Positions 32,506-41,262 of a stretch of DNA of 64,000 bases are shown in pieces. Location: NCBI GenBank assembly GCA_040397235.1, contig JBBAWH010000004.1, forward strand, positions 62,001 to 126,000, given 5' to 3'. This DNA is from Limnocylindrus sp040397235. Its GTDB lineage: Bacteria; Chloroflexota; Limnocylindria; Limnocylindrales; Limnocylindraceae. Below the pieces are notes generated by a model. It made no database searches. It was not told where the DNA came from and worked only from the letters and a program-made list of their open reading frames with translations. Position numbers and translations under genes: made by a program. How positions within the stretch are numbered: position 1 is the stretch's first letter; each line of letters begins with the position of its first letter.

Positions 32506-33227
32506 GGTCGGACCGGAATCTGGTGGAAGAGGGCAGCATCAACGGCACCGCGTATGACGTGCACGAGCGCAGCGGGACGGAGGCCAAGTGAGGCTCGACC
32601 GATCGGTCCATCCAGCGTGAGTGAATCCAGCGATGCACTCCGCGAGAGGACAGTGATCTTTGCACCAGGGACGAGCCCACGTGCCTCGAGGTAGCTGAGC
32701 AGTGCGGCGTCAGTCTCGGCCGCCTCGGTAACGCGATAGATCGTGGCCGCCTCGCCCGCCTCGAGCGCTGCGAGTGGCTCCCCCTTCGGCCGCCGCGCCT
32801 CGGTTGCCCGGTCGATCGGATTCCCATGCGGACAGGTTTGCGGATGGCCAAGCATCTCCTCGAGGCGCGTCTCAAATTCGGGCGAGATCGACGAGTGCAG
32901 TCGTCGCGCCTCAACATCGGCCGCCGCCCACGGCATGCCGACGATCCCAGTTAAAAGCCACTCCAAAAGCGCGTGCCGGCGGAAGACGGCATCGGCGGCG
33001 CTCTCGCCTGAGGCGGTGAGCTTCCAAAGCCGCGCATGCCCGCTGCACGGCGCGATCAGTCGGTCATCGGCGAGTCGGCGGAACATCTCAGCGGCCGCCT
33101 GCTTGCTGACCTCGAGATCCTTCGCGACGAGTGACGGGGTGACCCCCTCGTCGTCGCTGTGGCTGCGGAAGGCGAGCAGATACTCCTGCGCCGCCGCCGT
33201 GATAGCTGCTCGACGTGTGGTTGCCAT
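32502..33227 (-). CDS. DtxR/IdeR-MntR family metal-dependent repressor
   Basis: A 241-residue regulator with three domains: N-terminal winged helix (about 1-75; KDLEVSKQAAAEMFRRL as recognition region), a metal-binding dimerisation domain with HSSISPEFETRLEEMLGHP and CPHGNPI, and a C-terminal FeoA/SH3-like domain. The family represses iron or manganese uptake genes when loaded with metal. An iron box upstream of the FTR1 operon in this window is a candidate target. TAGGAT lies seven bases before ATG 33227, overlapping the stop of the J-domain gene. Confidence 0.88.
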   Translation of the reverse strand: MATTRRAAITAAAQEYLLAFRSHSDDEGVTPSLVAKDLEVSKQAAAEMFRRLADDRLIAPCSGHARLWKLTASGESAADAVFRRHALLEWLLTGIVGMPWAAADVEARRLHSSISPEFETRLEEMLGHPQTCPHGNPIDRATEARRPKGEPLAALEAGEAATIYRVTEAAETDAALLSYLEARGLVPGAKITVLSRSASLDSLTLDGPIGRASLGLRPAALVHVIRGAVDAALFHQIPVRP

Positions 33228-33234
33228 AGTTCTG

Positions 33235-33240
33235 ATCCTA
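33235..33240 (-). promoter_or_regulatory. -10 element TAGGAT before the DtxR-family gene
   Basis: Minus-strand TAGGAT with a seven-base gap to ATG 33227. Its TAG is also the stop codon of the upstream J-domain gene, showing how tightly signals are packed. Confidence 0.58.
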
Positions 33241-33939
33241 CCTGCGACGCCGACTCAAGGTCACAAACGCAAGAAGTGCAAAGAGGGCCGCAGCCGCGAG
33301 CAGGCGAAGTGAGCCACTCACCAGCACCGCAATGAGAACGAGCGAGGCGGCGCCAACGGCGAGAGAGGTCGATCGAGCCACGCCACGTGTCCCTGCTCTC
33401 TGAGGTCGCGCAACAGGTTGCGCTTGCGTGCGTTCGCGCGGCGTTCGCCGAACAGGTCGTTTTCCTCGGGCTCGATACTCGGGGCCATGCTTGCGGGGGT
33501 CGGCGTACTCGCGCGGATTCACCGTCCAGTACGTACCGGAGTCGGCACCAACCCAGGCGGCCCCATCCCAGACCGGTTCCTCCTCCGTCGCTCCGTCATA
33601 TGTCGTGGAGCCGGGACGTGCACTAGCGGTTGGTTGTGCACCAGACTTCGGCCGCGGCGGCTGCGCTGCACGGCGAGTCGCCGGTGCTGGACGCGCTGGT
33701 GGCTGGCCTCGACCGGGTCCAACAAGTCGACCCGCTGCAATGGCGTCAGCGAGTGCAACGTCGTACGCCTCGGTGATCCGCGCAAACTGCAAAGTCGTCG
33801 CCTCACCACCCCCAATTGCATCAGGATGCGTTGACTTTGCTAATCGGCGGAAGGAAATCTTGACGGCAAGTGCAGAAGGCCGAGCAGGGAGACCAAGTAC
33901 TCGCCACGCCTCTTCTACGCGCATTTTCGCTGCTGACAT
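33238..33939 (-). CDS. J-domain membrane protein
   Basis: A 233-residue protein. An N-terminal J domain (about residues 8-65) contains the HPD motif (THPDA) that stimulates DnaK ATPase. A long Pro/Arg-rich low-complexity linker follows, containing WDGAAWVG and WTVNPREYADPRKHGPEY segments, and one or two C-terminal hydrophobic helices anchor it in the membrane before an Arg-rich tail. It lacks DnaJ's zinc fingers, so it is a specialised DnaK partner. The client is unknown. Confidence 0.78.
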   Translation of the reverse strand: MSAAKMRVEEAWRVLGLPARPSALAVKISFRRLAKSTHPDAIGGGEATTLQFARITEAYDVALADAIAAGRLVGPGRGQPPARPAPATRRAAQPPRPKSGAQPTASARPGSTTYDGATEEEPVWDGAAWVGADSGTYWTVNPREYADPRKHGPEYRARGKRPVRRTPRERTQAQPVARPQRAGTRGVARSTSLAVGAASLVLIAVLVSGSLRLLAAAALFALLAFVTLSRRRR

Positions 33940-33942
33940 GGC

Positions 33943-34965
33943 CTACGAAACCTTAAGCAGCGAAAGCGCTGCTGCTGGAGATACCGTGGCGAGTGCTGCG
34001 CCGCCCCGCGGATCGGCAAGGTTCACGATGCGATGCGCCTCGAGCGATGAGGCTGCGGCGACGCTGGCACCGATCGCCGCAAGTACGGCGACCGTTGCGA
34101 CGCGGCCAGAGCGCGCCGCAGCATCGCCATCCTCGGTGCGCACGGCGATGCCGTAGCCCGGCAGGCCAACGAGGCAGAGCCCCTCAGCCCCTTGCTTCGC
34201 CACAACGAGACCCTCGCCGCCACGAATGAGATCGGTATCAAGAGAGCCTGCCCCAGAGATGAGGCGCGGGTTCTTGACGGCGGCGACGCGAACGCGCTCT
34301 AGAAGCGCGCGGTAGCGCTCTGGTACGAGTGGGTCGTGCGGGGTGGCCCAGCGCCGCGCCCCCTCAGCCGCCGCGCGAAGTGGAATCGCAGAGGTGGGGA
34401 TAGCGCACCCATCCATCCCCCACGGAGCTGCGTGTAGGTCAACGCTCAGCAGCTCACCAACCACGGTGCGCAGCTCGCGCTGCACGGGGTGATCGAAGGC
34501 GTCGTACCCGATCGGATCAAATCCACGTGCCTTCGCCAGCAGCAAGAGTGAGAGGTGCTGCCCAGAGCACATGTGCGCGAGCAGATCACCGCTGCCACCA
34601 CGCAAGCTTTGTGGTCGACCATGCACCAGGTGTGCTGGGTTCAGCCCGAAGATGTCAACCATGCGCTGCGCCACCGCCGTGTGCTCGTCCGCGCCCGCAT
34701 GGCTCGCCGAGGCGAGTGCGATCATCTCGTCGTCGAGCGTGAGGCCGGCCTCGTCTGCTGCGGCGAGCACCGCCACTGCGGTGAAGGGTTTCACCGCGCT
34801 CCGCAATGAGATCAATCGATCTGGCTCACCGACGCTTGCGGCGAGGCGGCCGCCATCGGCCAGCACCGCCACGTCACCGCGATGTGCCACCTCGGTGATC
34901 TGGCCACGCTGCACCACCGTAATCACCGGTGGTGGCACTCCCTCGCCGACGCGAGCGTCGCTCAT
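33943..34965 (-). CDS. Asparaginase, type II thermolabile (Rhizobium AnsA-like) family
   Basis: A 340-residue member of the asparaginase family typified by Rhizobium etli thermolabile asparaginase, unrelated to E. coli AnsA/AnsB. Conserved features are ESRHRG-type VAHRGDVAV, SLRSAVKPFTAV with the SxxK-like pair, ASHAGADEH and CSGQH. It would hydrolyse L-asparagine to aspartate and ammonia. Its start overlaps the stop of the aminotransferase gene by ATGA, so both belong to one nitrogen-catabolic unit. Confidence 0.82.
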   Translation of the reverse strand: MSDARVGEGVPPPVITVVQRGQITEVAHRGDVAVLADGGRLAASVGEPDRLISLRSAVKPFTAVAVLAAADEAGLTLDDEMIALASASHAGADEHTAVAQRMVDIFGLNPAHLVHGRPQSLRGGSGDLLAHMCSGQHLSLLLLAKARGFDPIGYDAFDHPVQRELRTVVGELLSVDLHAAPWGMDGCAIPTSAIPLRAAAEGARRWATPHDPLVPERYRALLERVRVAAVKNPRLISGAGSLDTDLIRGGEGLVVAKQGAEGLCLVGLPGYGIAVRTEDGDAAARSGRVATVAVLAAIGASVAAASSLEAHRIVNLADPRGGAALATVSPAAALSLLKVS

Positions 34966-36299
34966 GCCAGCCCGAGGGCCTTGTCAACCTCTGTCAGGCC
35001 GCGGTCGATCACATCAAACGCAAAGTTGAGCTCTTCGTTCGTGATGATGAGCGGTGGATTCGTGAAGAATCCATTCCATCGCACGATCGTATAGAGACCG
35101 TTCTTCCGAAAGAATGCTCCGAGCGCCAACATTTCTGGTGCGCTCGTATTGAACGCCGCGATCGGCTCTTGCGTCTTCGGATCGCGCACAAGCTCGATGA
35201 TCCCGAAGAGGCCAATATTGCGAATCGGCCCAACGCAGGGGTGCTTCGCCTTCAGCCGCTCGTGATGCGCGCGGAGCGTCTTCCCCATCGTTGCGGCGCG
35301 GGTGATCAGGTCGTCCTCCTCGTAGACCTCGATGGTGGCGAGGGCGGTCGCGCAGGCGAGCGGATGGCTGTTGTAGGTCAACCCACCACCGAACACCTTC
35401 TCGGCGAAGTGATCGGCGATCGGTCGTCGCATGCCAAGTGCACCGAGTGCCACATAGGCGCTGGTCAAACCCTTCGCCATGGTGATCATGTCGGGCACGA
35501 CGCCTGAGTGGTCAATGGCGAACCACTTCCCTGTTCGGCCGAATCCGGCCATCACCTCGTCGGCAATCAGCAGAATGCCGTGGCGGTCGCAGATGTCACG
35601 CAGGCCCTGCATATAGCCATCGGGCGGAATGAGGATGCCGTTGGTGCCCACAACCGGCTCGACAATAATCGCGGCGACGGTCTGTGGACCTTCGAAGCGA
35701 ATGATCTTCTCGGTCTCCGCAAGTACATCAGCAGCGGGGCGTGGCTCTGCAGCGCCGAATTCGTGGAAGTCTGGGATGCGGAAGATGCCAGGCATGCCGG
35801 GCTCCGCGAACCAGCGACGCGGGTCTCCCGTTGCGCTGAGCGCTCCAGAGGTTCCGCCGTGATACGAGCGATAGCGTGCGGCGATCTTGTGCCGACCTGT
35901 GTAGAGGCGCGCGATGCGGAAGGCGTTCTCGACCGCTTCGGCGCCGCCGTTGGTGAAGAAGAAGGCGTCGATATCGCCAGGGCAGATCTCGGCGAGCTTC
36001 GCGCCGAGTCGGGCGCGTGGCTCCGTTGCCATAAATGGGTTCGCGTAGGCCAGGGTGGCCGCCTGATCTGTGATGGCCTTCAGCACACGCTCATCGCCGT
36101 GGCCGATGTTGGTGCACATCAACTGGCTGTTGAAGTCGAGGAACTTCTCCTCTTCGGGGGTCCAAAACCAGGAGCCCTTCGCGCGGGCAATTGGAATAGG
36201 GTTCGCTGCAGCCTGCGCAGACCATTCGGTCATGGTGTGACGCTTCGAGAGAGCCACCATCTCTGGCCCACTCATTGGGGTTCTCTTGGCTGCGCTCAT
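34962..36299 (-). CDS. Class III (omega) aminotransferase, PLP-dependent
   Basis: A 445-residue fold-type I aminotransferase. It has FTNGGAEAVENAFRIAR (PLP phosphate site), YRSYHGGT, ADEVMAGFGRTG (PLP-ring aspartate) and the Schiff-base lysine in MAKGLTSAY. It resembles taurine/beta-alanine:pyruvate-type enzymes. The divergently transcribed mmsA makes beta-alanine or beta-aminoisobutyrate a sensible substrate, giving malonate or methylmalonate semialdehyde. The exact amino donor cannot be fixed by sequence inspection. Confidence 0.82.
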   Translation of the reverse strand: MSAAKRTPMSGPEMVALSKRHTMTEWSAQAAANPIPIARAKGSWFWTPEEEKFLDFNSQLMCTNIGHGDERVLKAITDQAATLAYANPFMATEPRARLGAKLAEICPGDIDAFFFTNGGAEAVENAFRIARLYTGRHKIAARYRSYHGGTSGALSATGDPRRWFAEPGMPGIFRIPDFHEFGAAEPRPAADVLAETEKIIRFEGPQTVAAIIVEPVVGTNGILIPPDGYMQGLRDICDRHGILLIADEVMAGFGRTGKWFAIDHSGVVPDMITMAKGLTSAYVALGALGMRRPIADHFAEKVFGGGLTYNSHPLACATALATIEVYEEDDLITRAATMGKTLRAHHERLKAKHPCVGPIRNIGLFGIIELVRDPKTQEPIAAFNTSAPEMLALGAFFRKNGLYTIVRWNGFFTNPPLIITNEELNFAFDVIDRGLTEVDKALGLA

Positions 36300-36413
36300 G
36301 GTCCCTCCCGCCGGTTAGGCGCAGGCGCGCCCTCTTACCCCTCAGGATACCCCCCTTCTGGTGGTGCGTGGCGCGAGACAATCACACCGTGGGCTGCGCT
36401 CGGGGCGCAGATC

Positions 36414-36428
36414 GGCGAGAATCTCGCC
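36414..36428. promoter_or_regulatory. Palindromic operator candidate on the mmsA -10 region
   Basis: GGCGAGAATCTCGCC is a perfect 15-base palindrome (seven-base arms around A36421) ending directly before ATG 36429. It contains GAGAAT, whose last base is six bases before the ATG, the spacing of the leaderless promoters here. A repressor bound there would block initiation. The same sequence could be a chance hairpin; no regulator is encoded beside it. Confidence 0.45.
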
Positions 36429-37907
36429 ATGGGAACAACTATTGAAAGCTTGGCCGCACAGAGCGCCCCGGCCACCCTAAAGAACTTCATCAACGGGCAC
36501 TGGGTCGCCTCCTCTTCGAGCGAGCGGCTGGTGGTGCCAAACCCGGCAACCGAGGCCCCCCTCGCCTACGTGCCCCTCTCCAATGCCGCCGACGTGCAGG
36601 CTGCCGTGGACGCGGCCCGAGCCGCCGCCTTCGAGTGGGGGGAGATGCCGCCACCAGAGCGCGCCGGTTACCTCTTCAAGCTGCGCGAGGCGATGCTCGA
36701 CAACCGCGAGGCGCTCGCCAAGCTCGTCACCACCGAGAACGGGAAGGTGCTGAGCGATGCCACCGGCGAGGTGCGCCGCGGCATTGAGGTCGTTGACTTT
36801 GCCTGTGGCGCCCCAACGCTCCTGATGGGCCAGAACCTCGACCAGGTCTCGCGCGGCATCGACTCCGAGATGGTGCGCTTCCCCGTCGGTGTCGTCGCGG
36901 GCATCACGCCGTTCAACTTCCCATTCATGGTTCCCATGTGGATGCTGCCACTCGCGATCGCCTGCGGTAACTCCTTCATCTTGAAGCCGTCCGAGCGCAC
37001 CCCAATCTCGGCGCAGCGCATCATTGAGATCTGCGAAGAGGCCGGCATTCCGGCGGGCGTTGTCGGCTTGGTGCATGGCGCCGTTGAGACGGTCACCAGC
37101 CTGATCACGAGCCCAGGTGTTGATGCGATCAGCTTCGTCGGCTCAGAGCGCGTGGCGCGCATTGTCTACGAGACGGCGGCTAAGAGTGGCAAGCGCGTGC
37201 AGGCGCTCGGTGGCGCAAAGAATCACATCATCGCCATGCCCGACGCCGTGCTTGACCAGAGCGTGCCGAACATCGCGGAGTCTGCCTTCGGCAATGCGGG
37301 GCAGCGCTGCCTTGCAGGCTCCGTGCTCACCCTTGTTGGTGAGGCGCGCGAACGTATGCTGCCGCGACTCCTTGAGCACGCCGACACGCTCAAGATGGGA
37401 TTCGGCCTTGATGCTGGCATCTCGCTCGGTCCCGTGATTCGCGGCGAGGCGCGCGAGCGCATTCACCGACTGGTCGACGAAGGGGTCGCCGCTGGCGCCA
37501 AGATGCTGCGTGACGGACGCGGCACCGGCCCTGCAAAGGGCTACTTCGTTGGCCCAACGCTGCTTGAGATCACACCAACGTCGCCGCTCGCACGCGAGGA
37601 GCTCTTCGGGCCGGTCCTCTCCGTGCTCTACGCCAAGGACCTTGATGAGGCACTCCGCCTGATGGCCGAGACGAACGAGTACGGCAATGCCGCGAGCATC
37701 TACACCGCCTCCGGCTCTGCGGCGCGCGAGTTCAAGCGCAAGGCAACCTCGGGGATGCTCGGCGTAAATGTGGGTGTTGCCGCCCCAATGGCCTTCTTCC
37801 CGTTCAGCGGTCGACGCAAGAGCTTCTTCGGCGACCTGCACGCGACCGGTCGCGATGGGGTGGAGTTCTACACTACGAAGAAGGTCATCACCGCTCGCTG
37901 GTTCTAA
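36429..37907 (+). CDS. mmsA: CoA-acylating methylmalonate-semialdehyde dehydrogenase
   Basis: A 492-residue aldehyde dehydrogenase of the MMSDH group, which oxidises malonate or methylmalonate semialdehyde with NAD and CoA to acetyl- or propionyl-CoA, releasing CO2. Family features: FINGHWV beginning, GITPFNFPFMVPMWM, the alternative glutamate-lacking LGGAKNH segment and catalytic cysteine in GNAGQRCLAGS. It serves valine, beta-alanine and thymine breakdown. The frame is open far upstream, but ATG 36429 is supported by homology and by a promoter-like palindrome just before it. It is divergent from the aminotransferase. Confidence 0.92.
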   Translation: MGTTIESLAAQSAPATLKNFINGHWVASSSSERLVVPNPATEAPLAYVPLSNAADVQAAVDAARAAAFEWGEMPPPERAGYLFKLREAMLDNREALAKLVTTENGKVLSDATGEVRRGIEVVDFACGAPTLLMGQNLDQVSRGIDSEMVRFPVGVVAGITPFNFPFMVPMWMLPLAIACGNSFILKPSERTPISAQRIIEICEEAGIPAGVVGLVHGAVETVTSLITSPGVDAISFVGSERVARIVYETAAKSGKRVQALGGAKNHIIAMPDAVLDQSVPNIAESAFGNAGQRCLAGSVLTLVGEARERMLPRLLEHADTLKMGFGLDAGISLGPVIRGEARERIHRLVDEGVAAGAKMLRDGRGTGPAKGYFVGPTLLEITPTSPLAREELFGPVLSVLYAKDLDEALRLMAETNEYGNAASIYTASGSAAREFKRKATSGMLGVNVGVAAPMAFFPFSGRRKSFFGDLHATGRDGVEFYTTKKVITARWF

Positions 37908-37912
37908 ACGAG

Positions 37913-37927
37913 AGCGCCGCTGGCGCT
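37913..37927. terminator. Short hairpin between convergent mmsA and mdh
   Basis: AGCGCC, loop GCT, GGCGCT forms a six-base-pair GC-rich stem in the 18-base gap between two convergent genes and runs two bases into the mdh stop. There is no T-run, so it is a weak bidirectional terminator candidate at most. Confidence 0.35.
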
Positions 37928-38858
37928 AGAGCAGATCGACGAGCTCTTTCACCGCATCTGCAGAGCGCTGGAAGGCGGCCGACTCATCAACCGTGAGCGT
38001 GATCTCAATGATCTTCTCGATGCCGTTCCCGCCAATCACGACAGGGACCCCTACGTAGAGTCCGTTCACGCCGTATTCGCCCTCCAGGAGCGCGGCACAC
38101 GGAATCAACCGACGGCGGTCAAGCAGGATGCTCTCCACCACTTCAAAGGTCGCGGCGGCTGGCGCGTAGTAGGCCGAGCCGGTCTTCAGTAGCTCAACGA
38201 TCTCCGCGCCACCGCTGCGAGTGCGCTTGACGATCGCCTCGATGCGATCTGCAGCGAGGAACTCTGGCAGCGGAATGCCGCCAATCGATGAGTAGCGCGG
38301 CAGTGGCACCATCGTGTCGCCGTGGCCGCCAAGCACGAACGCCCGCACATCCTCAACGCTCACACCAGCCTCAGCGGCAATGAATGTGCGATAGCGAGCG
38401 GAGTCGAGGGTACCGGCCATGCCGATCACTCGATGCTTCGGGAAGCCCGAGGCCTTCAGCGCTACGTGACACATCGCATCGAGCGGATTGGTGACGACAA
38501 CCAAGATGGCGTCGGGGGAACGCTTGGTAGATTCGGTCACAACGCTGCGAACAATGCCAGCGTTGGTGTTCAGCAGATCGTCGCGGCTCATCCCCGGCTT
38601 GCGGGCAATGCCGCTGGTGACCACGATCACATCGGAGTTCGCCGTGTCGTCGTAGTTATTGGTGCCGATGATGTGGGCGTCGTGACCCACGATCGGAGCC
38701 GCCTCGGCAAGGTCGAGCCCCTTCCCCTGTGGGAGCCCCTCAACGATGTCAATCAGGACGACATCGGCGAGCCCGGATTCAGCGATGCGCTGTGCAGTTG
38801 TGGCGCCAACGTTCCCTGCGCCAATAACGGTGACCTTGCGACGCTGAATCTTGGCCAT
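37926..38858 (-). CDS. mdh: Malate dehydrogenase (LDH-like group)
   Basis: A 310-residue NAD-dependent dehydrogenase converting malate and oxaloacetate. It has the Rossmann motif VIGAGNVGATTA, the substrate loop ARKPGMSRDDLL with the specificity arginine where lactate dehydrogenases carry glutamine, VVTNPLD, and the catalytic histidine in LGGHGDTMVPL. ATG 38858 follows GGAGGAGGG, so an 11-residue extension upstream is rejected. With fumarase at the window start this covers two adjacent TCA steps, though the genes are distant. Confidence 0.93.
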   Translation of the reverse strand: MAKIQRRKVTVIGAGNVGATTAQRIAESGLADVVLIDIVEGLPQGKGLDLAEAAPIVGHDAHIIGTNNYDDTANSDVIVVTSGIARKPGMSRDDLLNTNAGIVRSVVTESTKRSPDAILVVVTNPLDAMCHVALKASGFPKHRVIGMAGTLDSARYRTFIAAEAGVSVEDVRAFVLGGHGDTMVPLPRYSSIGGIPLPEFLAADRIEAIVKRTRSGGAEIVELLKTGSAYYAPAAATFEVVESILLDRRRLIPCAALLEGEYGVNGLYVGVPVVIGGNGIEKIIEITLTVDESAAFQRSADAVKELVDLL

Positions 38859-38898
38859 GAGCCCTCCTCCCTCGGCGGTGTCGCCGAGCACGCTGATC

Positions 38899-39723
38899 CT
38901 ACCGCTGGCGCCGCTTCTTGGCGGGGGCGGCAGTTCGCAGGCGCACGATCGCGACGGCCAGGGTGGCCAGTAAGACCGCCCCCATCACGAAGTAGGCGGT
39001 TGCAATGCCGCCCACCCGCCAATTCTCGAGTCGAAGGCCCTCGAGGGCGAGGCGGGTCACGCTGTACCAGGCGACGGCGCCGAGGCCGACCATGCCGGGA
39101 AGCAGATGCCCCTTGAGCCGCTGCCCGAGCGCGGGGAGGATCAGTGCGCCCGCCAGACCCGATAGCGACTCGTAAAGGAAGAGCGGATGGAACGTAGCTG
39201 CGTCGCCGATGGTTGCGCACGAGACGCTGATCGCACGATGGACGCAGTCAATCGCGAGCCCCCAGGGAAGATCGGTCGGTGTGCCGTAGAGCTCCTGGTT
39301 GAACCAGTTTCCCCAGCGCGCAATCGCCTGCATCACCAGGATCGCCGGACCAGCAACGTCGACCCAGCCCCACGGCTCTTGGCGCCAGCGGCGCAAGATC
39401 ACAACGAGGGCGATGGCTCCCGTGATGAGTCCACCTGGTGCCCCAAGCCCCTCATACGGCGGGATGATCGCGGCAATGGGATTTGCCGCATAGAGGCGGT
39501 CCCACGCATCGATCACGTGATAGAGGCGGCCTCCAGCAAGTGCCGCAATGGAGATGATGATCAGCCCGTCAAGGATGAGCTTCTCGTTCAACGAGCGACG
39601 ACGCGCCTCGCGCACCATGAAGAGATAAGCCACCAGCAGGCCTACGGCGTACAGCACGCCGTACCAGCGAATGGCGAGTGGTCCGAGCGCGATGAGTACC
39701 GGATCAGGCGGCAGCGGGAACAT
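38899..39723 (-). CDS. lgt: Prolipoprotein diacylglyceryl transferase
   Basis: A 274-residue polytopic membrane enzyme (about seven helices) that attaches diacylglycerol from phosphatidylglycerol to lipobox cysteines, such as that of the ABC binding protein in this window. Diagnostic residues are IRWYGVLYAVG, GRLYHVI and the signature around RWGNWFNQELYG. The length and helix pattern match Lgt. It lies 40 bases upstream of mdh on the same strand and begins one base from the end of the CCC1-fusion gene. Confidence 0.93.
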   Translation of the reverse strand: MFPLPPDPVLIALGPLAIRWYGVLYAVGLLVAYLFMVREARRRSLNEKLILDGLIIISIAALAGGRLYHVIDAWDRLYAANPIAAIIPPYEGLGAPGGLITGAIALVVILRRWRQEPWGWVDVAGPAILVMQAIARWGNWFNQELYGTPTDLPWGLAIDCVHRAISVSCATIGDAATFHPLFLYESLSGLAGALILPALGQRLKGHLLPGMVGLGAVAWYSVTRLALEGLRLENWRVGGIATAYFVMGAVLLATLAVAIVRLRTAAPAKKRRQR

Positions 39724-40869
39724 TTAGATGTTGACCCCGATGAGCGATCCAACGGCGTAGGTGATGGCTGCCGCTGCGGCGCCGATGGCGAGCTGGCGTA
39801 GCCCTGTATAGATTGCAGACTTTCCAGTCAACAGGCTCACCGCGGCGCCAACACCGAAGAGCGCGGCCGCCGTCAAGGCGATGCTGATCAAGAGTGCGGT
39901 GGAGCCGTCCAGTAGGATGAACGGCAAGAGCGGCACAAATGCACCGATCGCAAAGGCGATAAACGACCCGATGGATGCACCCCAAGGTGATCCAAGCTGC
40001 TCTGGGTCCAGGCCGAGCTCTTCGCGAACGAGCGTCTCAAGTGCAATCTTCGGATCGGCCATCAGGCGCTTGGCGATTGACTTTGCCTCCTCATCGGGGA
40101 AGCCGCGCGCCTGATAGATCGCTACGATCTCGGCCTCCTCCTCTTCAGGCATCGCCTCGAGCTCTGCGCGCTCCAGTTCGATCTGGCGCTCAAGGAGCTC
40201 GGTCTGACTGCGCATCGATACGTACTCGCCCGCGCCCATGCTGAACGCACCGGCAAGGAGGCCGGCGACACCGGCAAGCACCACGAAGTCACCCTGGCCA
40301 CTGGCTGTGGTTGCTCCGGCGATGCCCATCACCAAGGCGGCATTAGAGACAAGCCCGTCGGAGACGCCGAAGATGGTCGCTCGCAGCGTGCCGCTGTTGC
40401 CGGCGCGGTGCCACGGCTCCCGCGCCTTCGTCTCAGCGAGCCCAGCGCGATATGCACCCTCGCTCTTGCCAGCATCGAGTTCGCGCCAGATGTCGGCGTG
40501 CTTCGCCTCATCGGCGGCAATATCGGTGACCTCTGCAACGTCGCTGTGGGCGCCGTAGATCTCCTCTTCGTACCCTTCGAGTGCCTTGACCATGTCACTC
40601 ACGGCACGTGTGCCGAAGAGTCGAGCGAGGAGCGTGATCTGGCGCACGCGCCAACTTGGGCGCTTGCTGGCAGGCACCTGCTCGCCGAGGCTGAGGAGCT
40701 TCGCCTCCCAGATGGCGGCGTGGCGGCGCTCACTTGTGGCGATGCGCTCAAAGGCGCTGCGCCGCGCAGGATCCTTCTCGATCTTGGCGAGGGCGTCGTA
40801 CAAGAAGATTGCGTCGCACTCTAAGGCGAGGCCAGCGATGCTTGCGGCGCGATCCTTGATCTCTTGCAT
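39724..40869 (-). CDS. Rubrerythrin/ferritin-like domain fused to CCC1/VIT1 transporter
   Basis: A 381-residue fusion. Residues about 1-145 are a four-helix ferritin-like domain with di-iron ligands (ECDAIFLYDAL, ATSERRHA, DIAADEAKHAD). From about residue 155 a VIT1/CCC1 domain follows (ATIFGVSDGLVSNAALVMG, GEYVSMRSQ) with a charged helical insert and about five membrane helices. Related eukaryotic and bacterial proteins move Fe(II) or Mn(II) out of the cytosol; the N-terminal domain may sense or oxidise iron. ATG 40869 follows a GAGGGGAG Shine-Dalgarno. Confidence 0.87.
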   Translation of the reverse strand: MQEIKDRAASIAGLALECDAIFLYDALAKIEKDPARRSAFERIATSERRHAAIWEAKLLSLGEQVPASKRPSWRVRQITLLARLFGTRAVSDMVKALEGYEEEIYGAHSDVAEVTDIAADEAKHADIWRELDAGKSEGAYRAGLAETKAREPWHRAGNSGTLRATIFGVSDGLVSNAALVMGIAGATTASGQGDFVVLAGVAGLLAGAFSMGAGEYVSMRSQTELLERQIELERAELEAMPEEEEAEIVAIYQARGFPDEEAKSIAKRLMADPKIALETLVREELGLDPEQLGSPWGASIGSFIAFAIGAFVPLLPFILLDGSTALLISIALTAAALFGVGAAVSLLTGKSAIYTGLRQLAIGAAAAAITYAVGSLIGVNI

Positions 40870-40929
40870 TGGGGCTCCCCTCTTGCGCATTTGGTGCGCG
40901 TCGCCCTCATCGTAGCGCGCTGCGCAGGG

Positions 40930-41253
40930 CTAGGTCTGAAGCACCACCCACCCCTGATCGTCGACGCTCACCACATGAACCCCGAGCGGAATCTCGGCCG
41001 GTGGATCGAGCGGCTCCCCGCTCTCGAGGTCAAATCGCGAGAGGTGCAGGGGGCAGGTCACCGTGGGCCGGTCAACGGTGGCTGGCGAGAGAAAGCCGCG
41101 ATCCAGCTCGCAATACTCGTGGGTGCAAACGCCGTCGACCGCTAGCAGCTTGCCGCCACGATTCACCACCAGGATGGCCGCGCCGCCTGGCCACGCAAGG
41201 CGCATCGTGCCGTCAGGAAGTTCTACGGCGGGGAAGAGGCGCTCTGCTGGCAT
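40930..41253 (-). CDS. Rieske [2Fe-2S] ferredoxin-like protein of the SUF locus
   Basis: A 107-residue soluble Rieske protein. The cluster ligands are in CTHEYC (Cys, His) and CPLHLSRFD (Cys, His). Such small Rieske proteins commonly sit between SufD and SufC in actinobacterial suf operons, and this one follows sufD by 9 bases. It probably carries electrons for cluster assembly, or is itself a SUF client; the exact role is not established. Confidence 0.85.
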   Translation of the reverse strand: MPAERLFPAVELPDGTMRLAWPGGAAILVVNRGGKLLAVDGVCTHEYCELDRGFLSPATVDRPTVTCPLHLSRFDLESGEPLDPPAEIPLGVHVVSVDDQGWVVLQT

Positions 41254-41262
41254 CTGCGCCGT

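Noticed and set aside
35508..36428. Long N-terminal extension of mmsA.
   Set aside because: It overlaps the opposite-strand aminotransferase and has no homology features; the family begins at ATG 36429.
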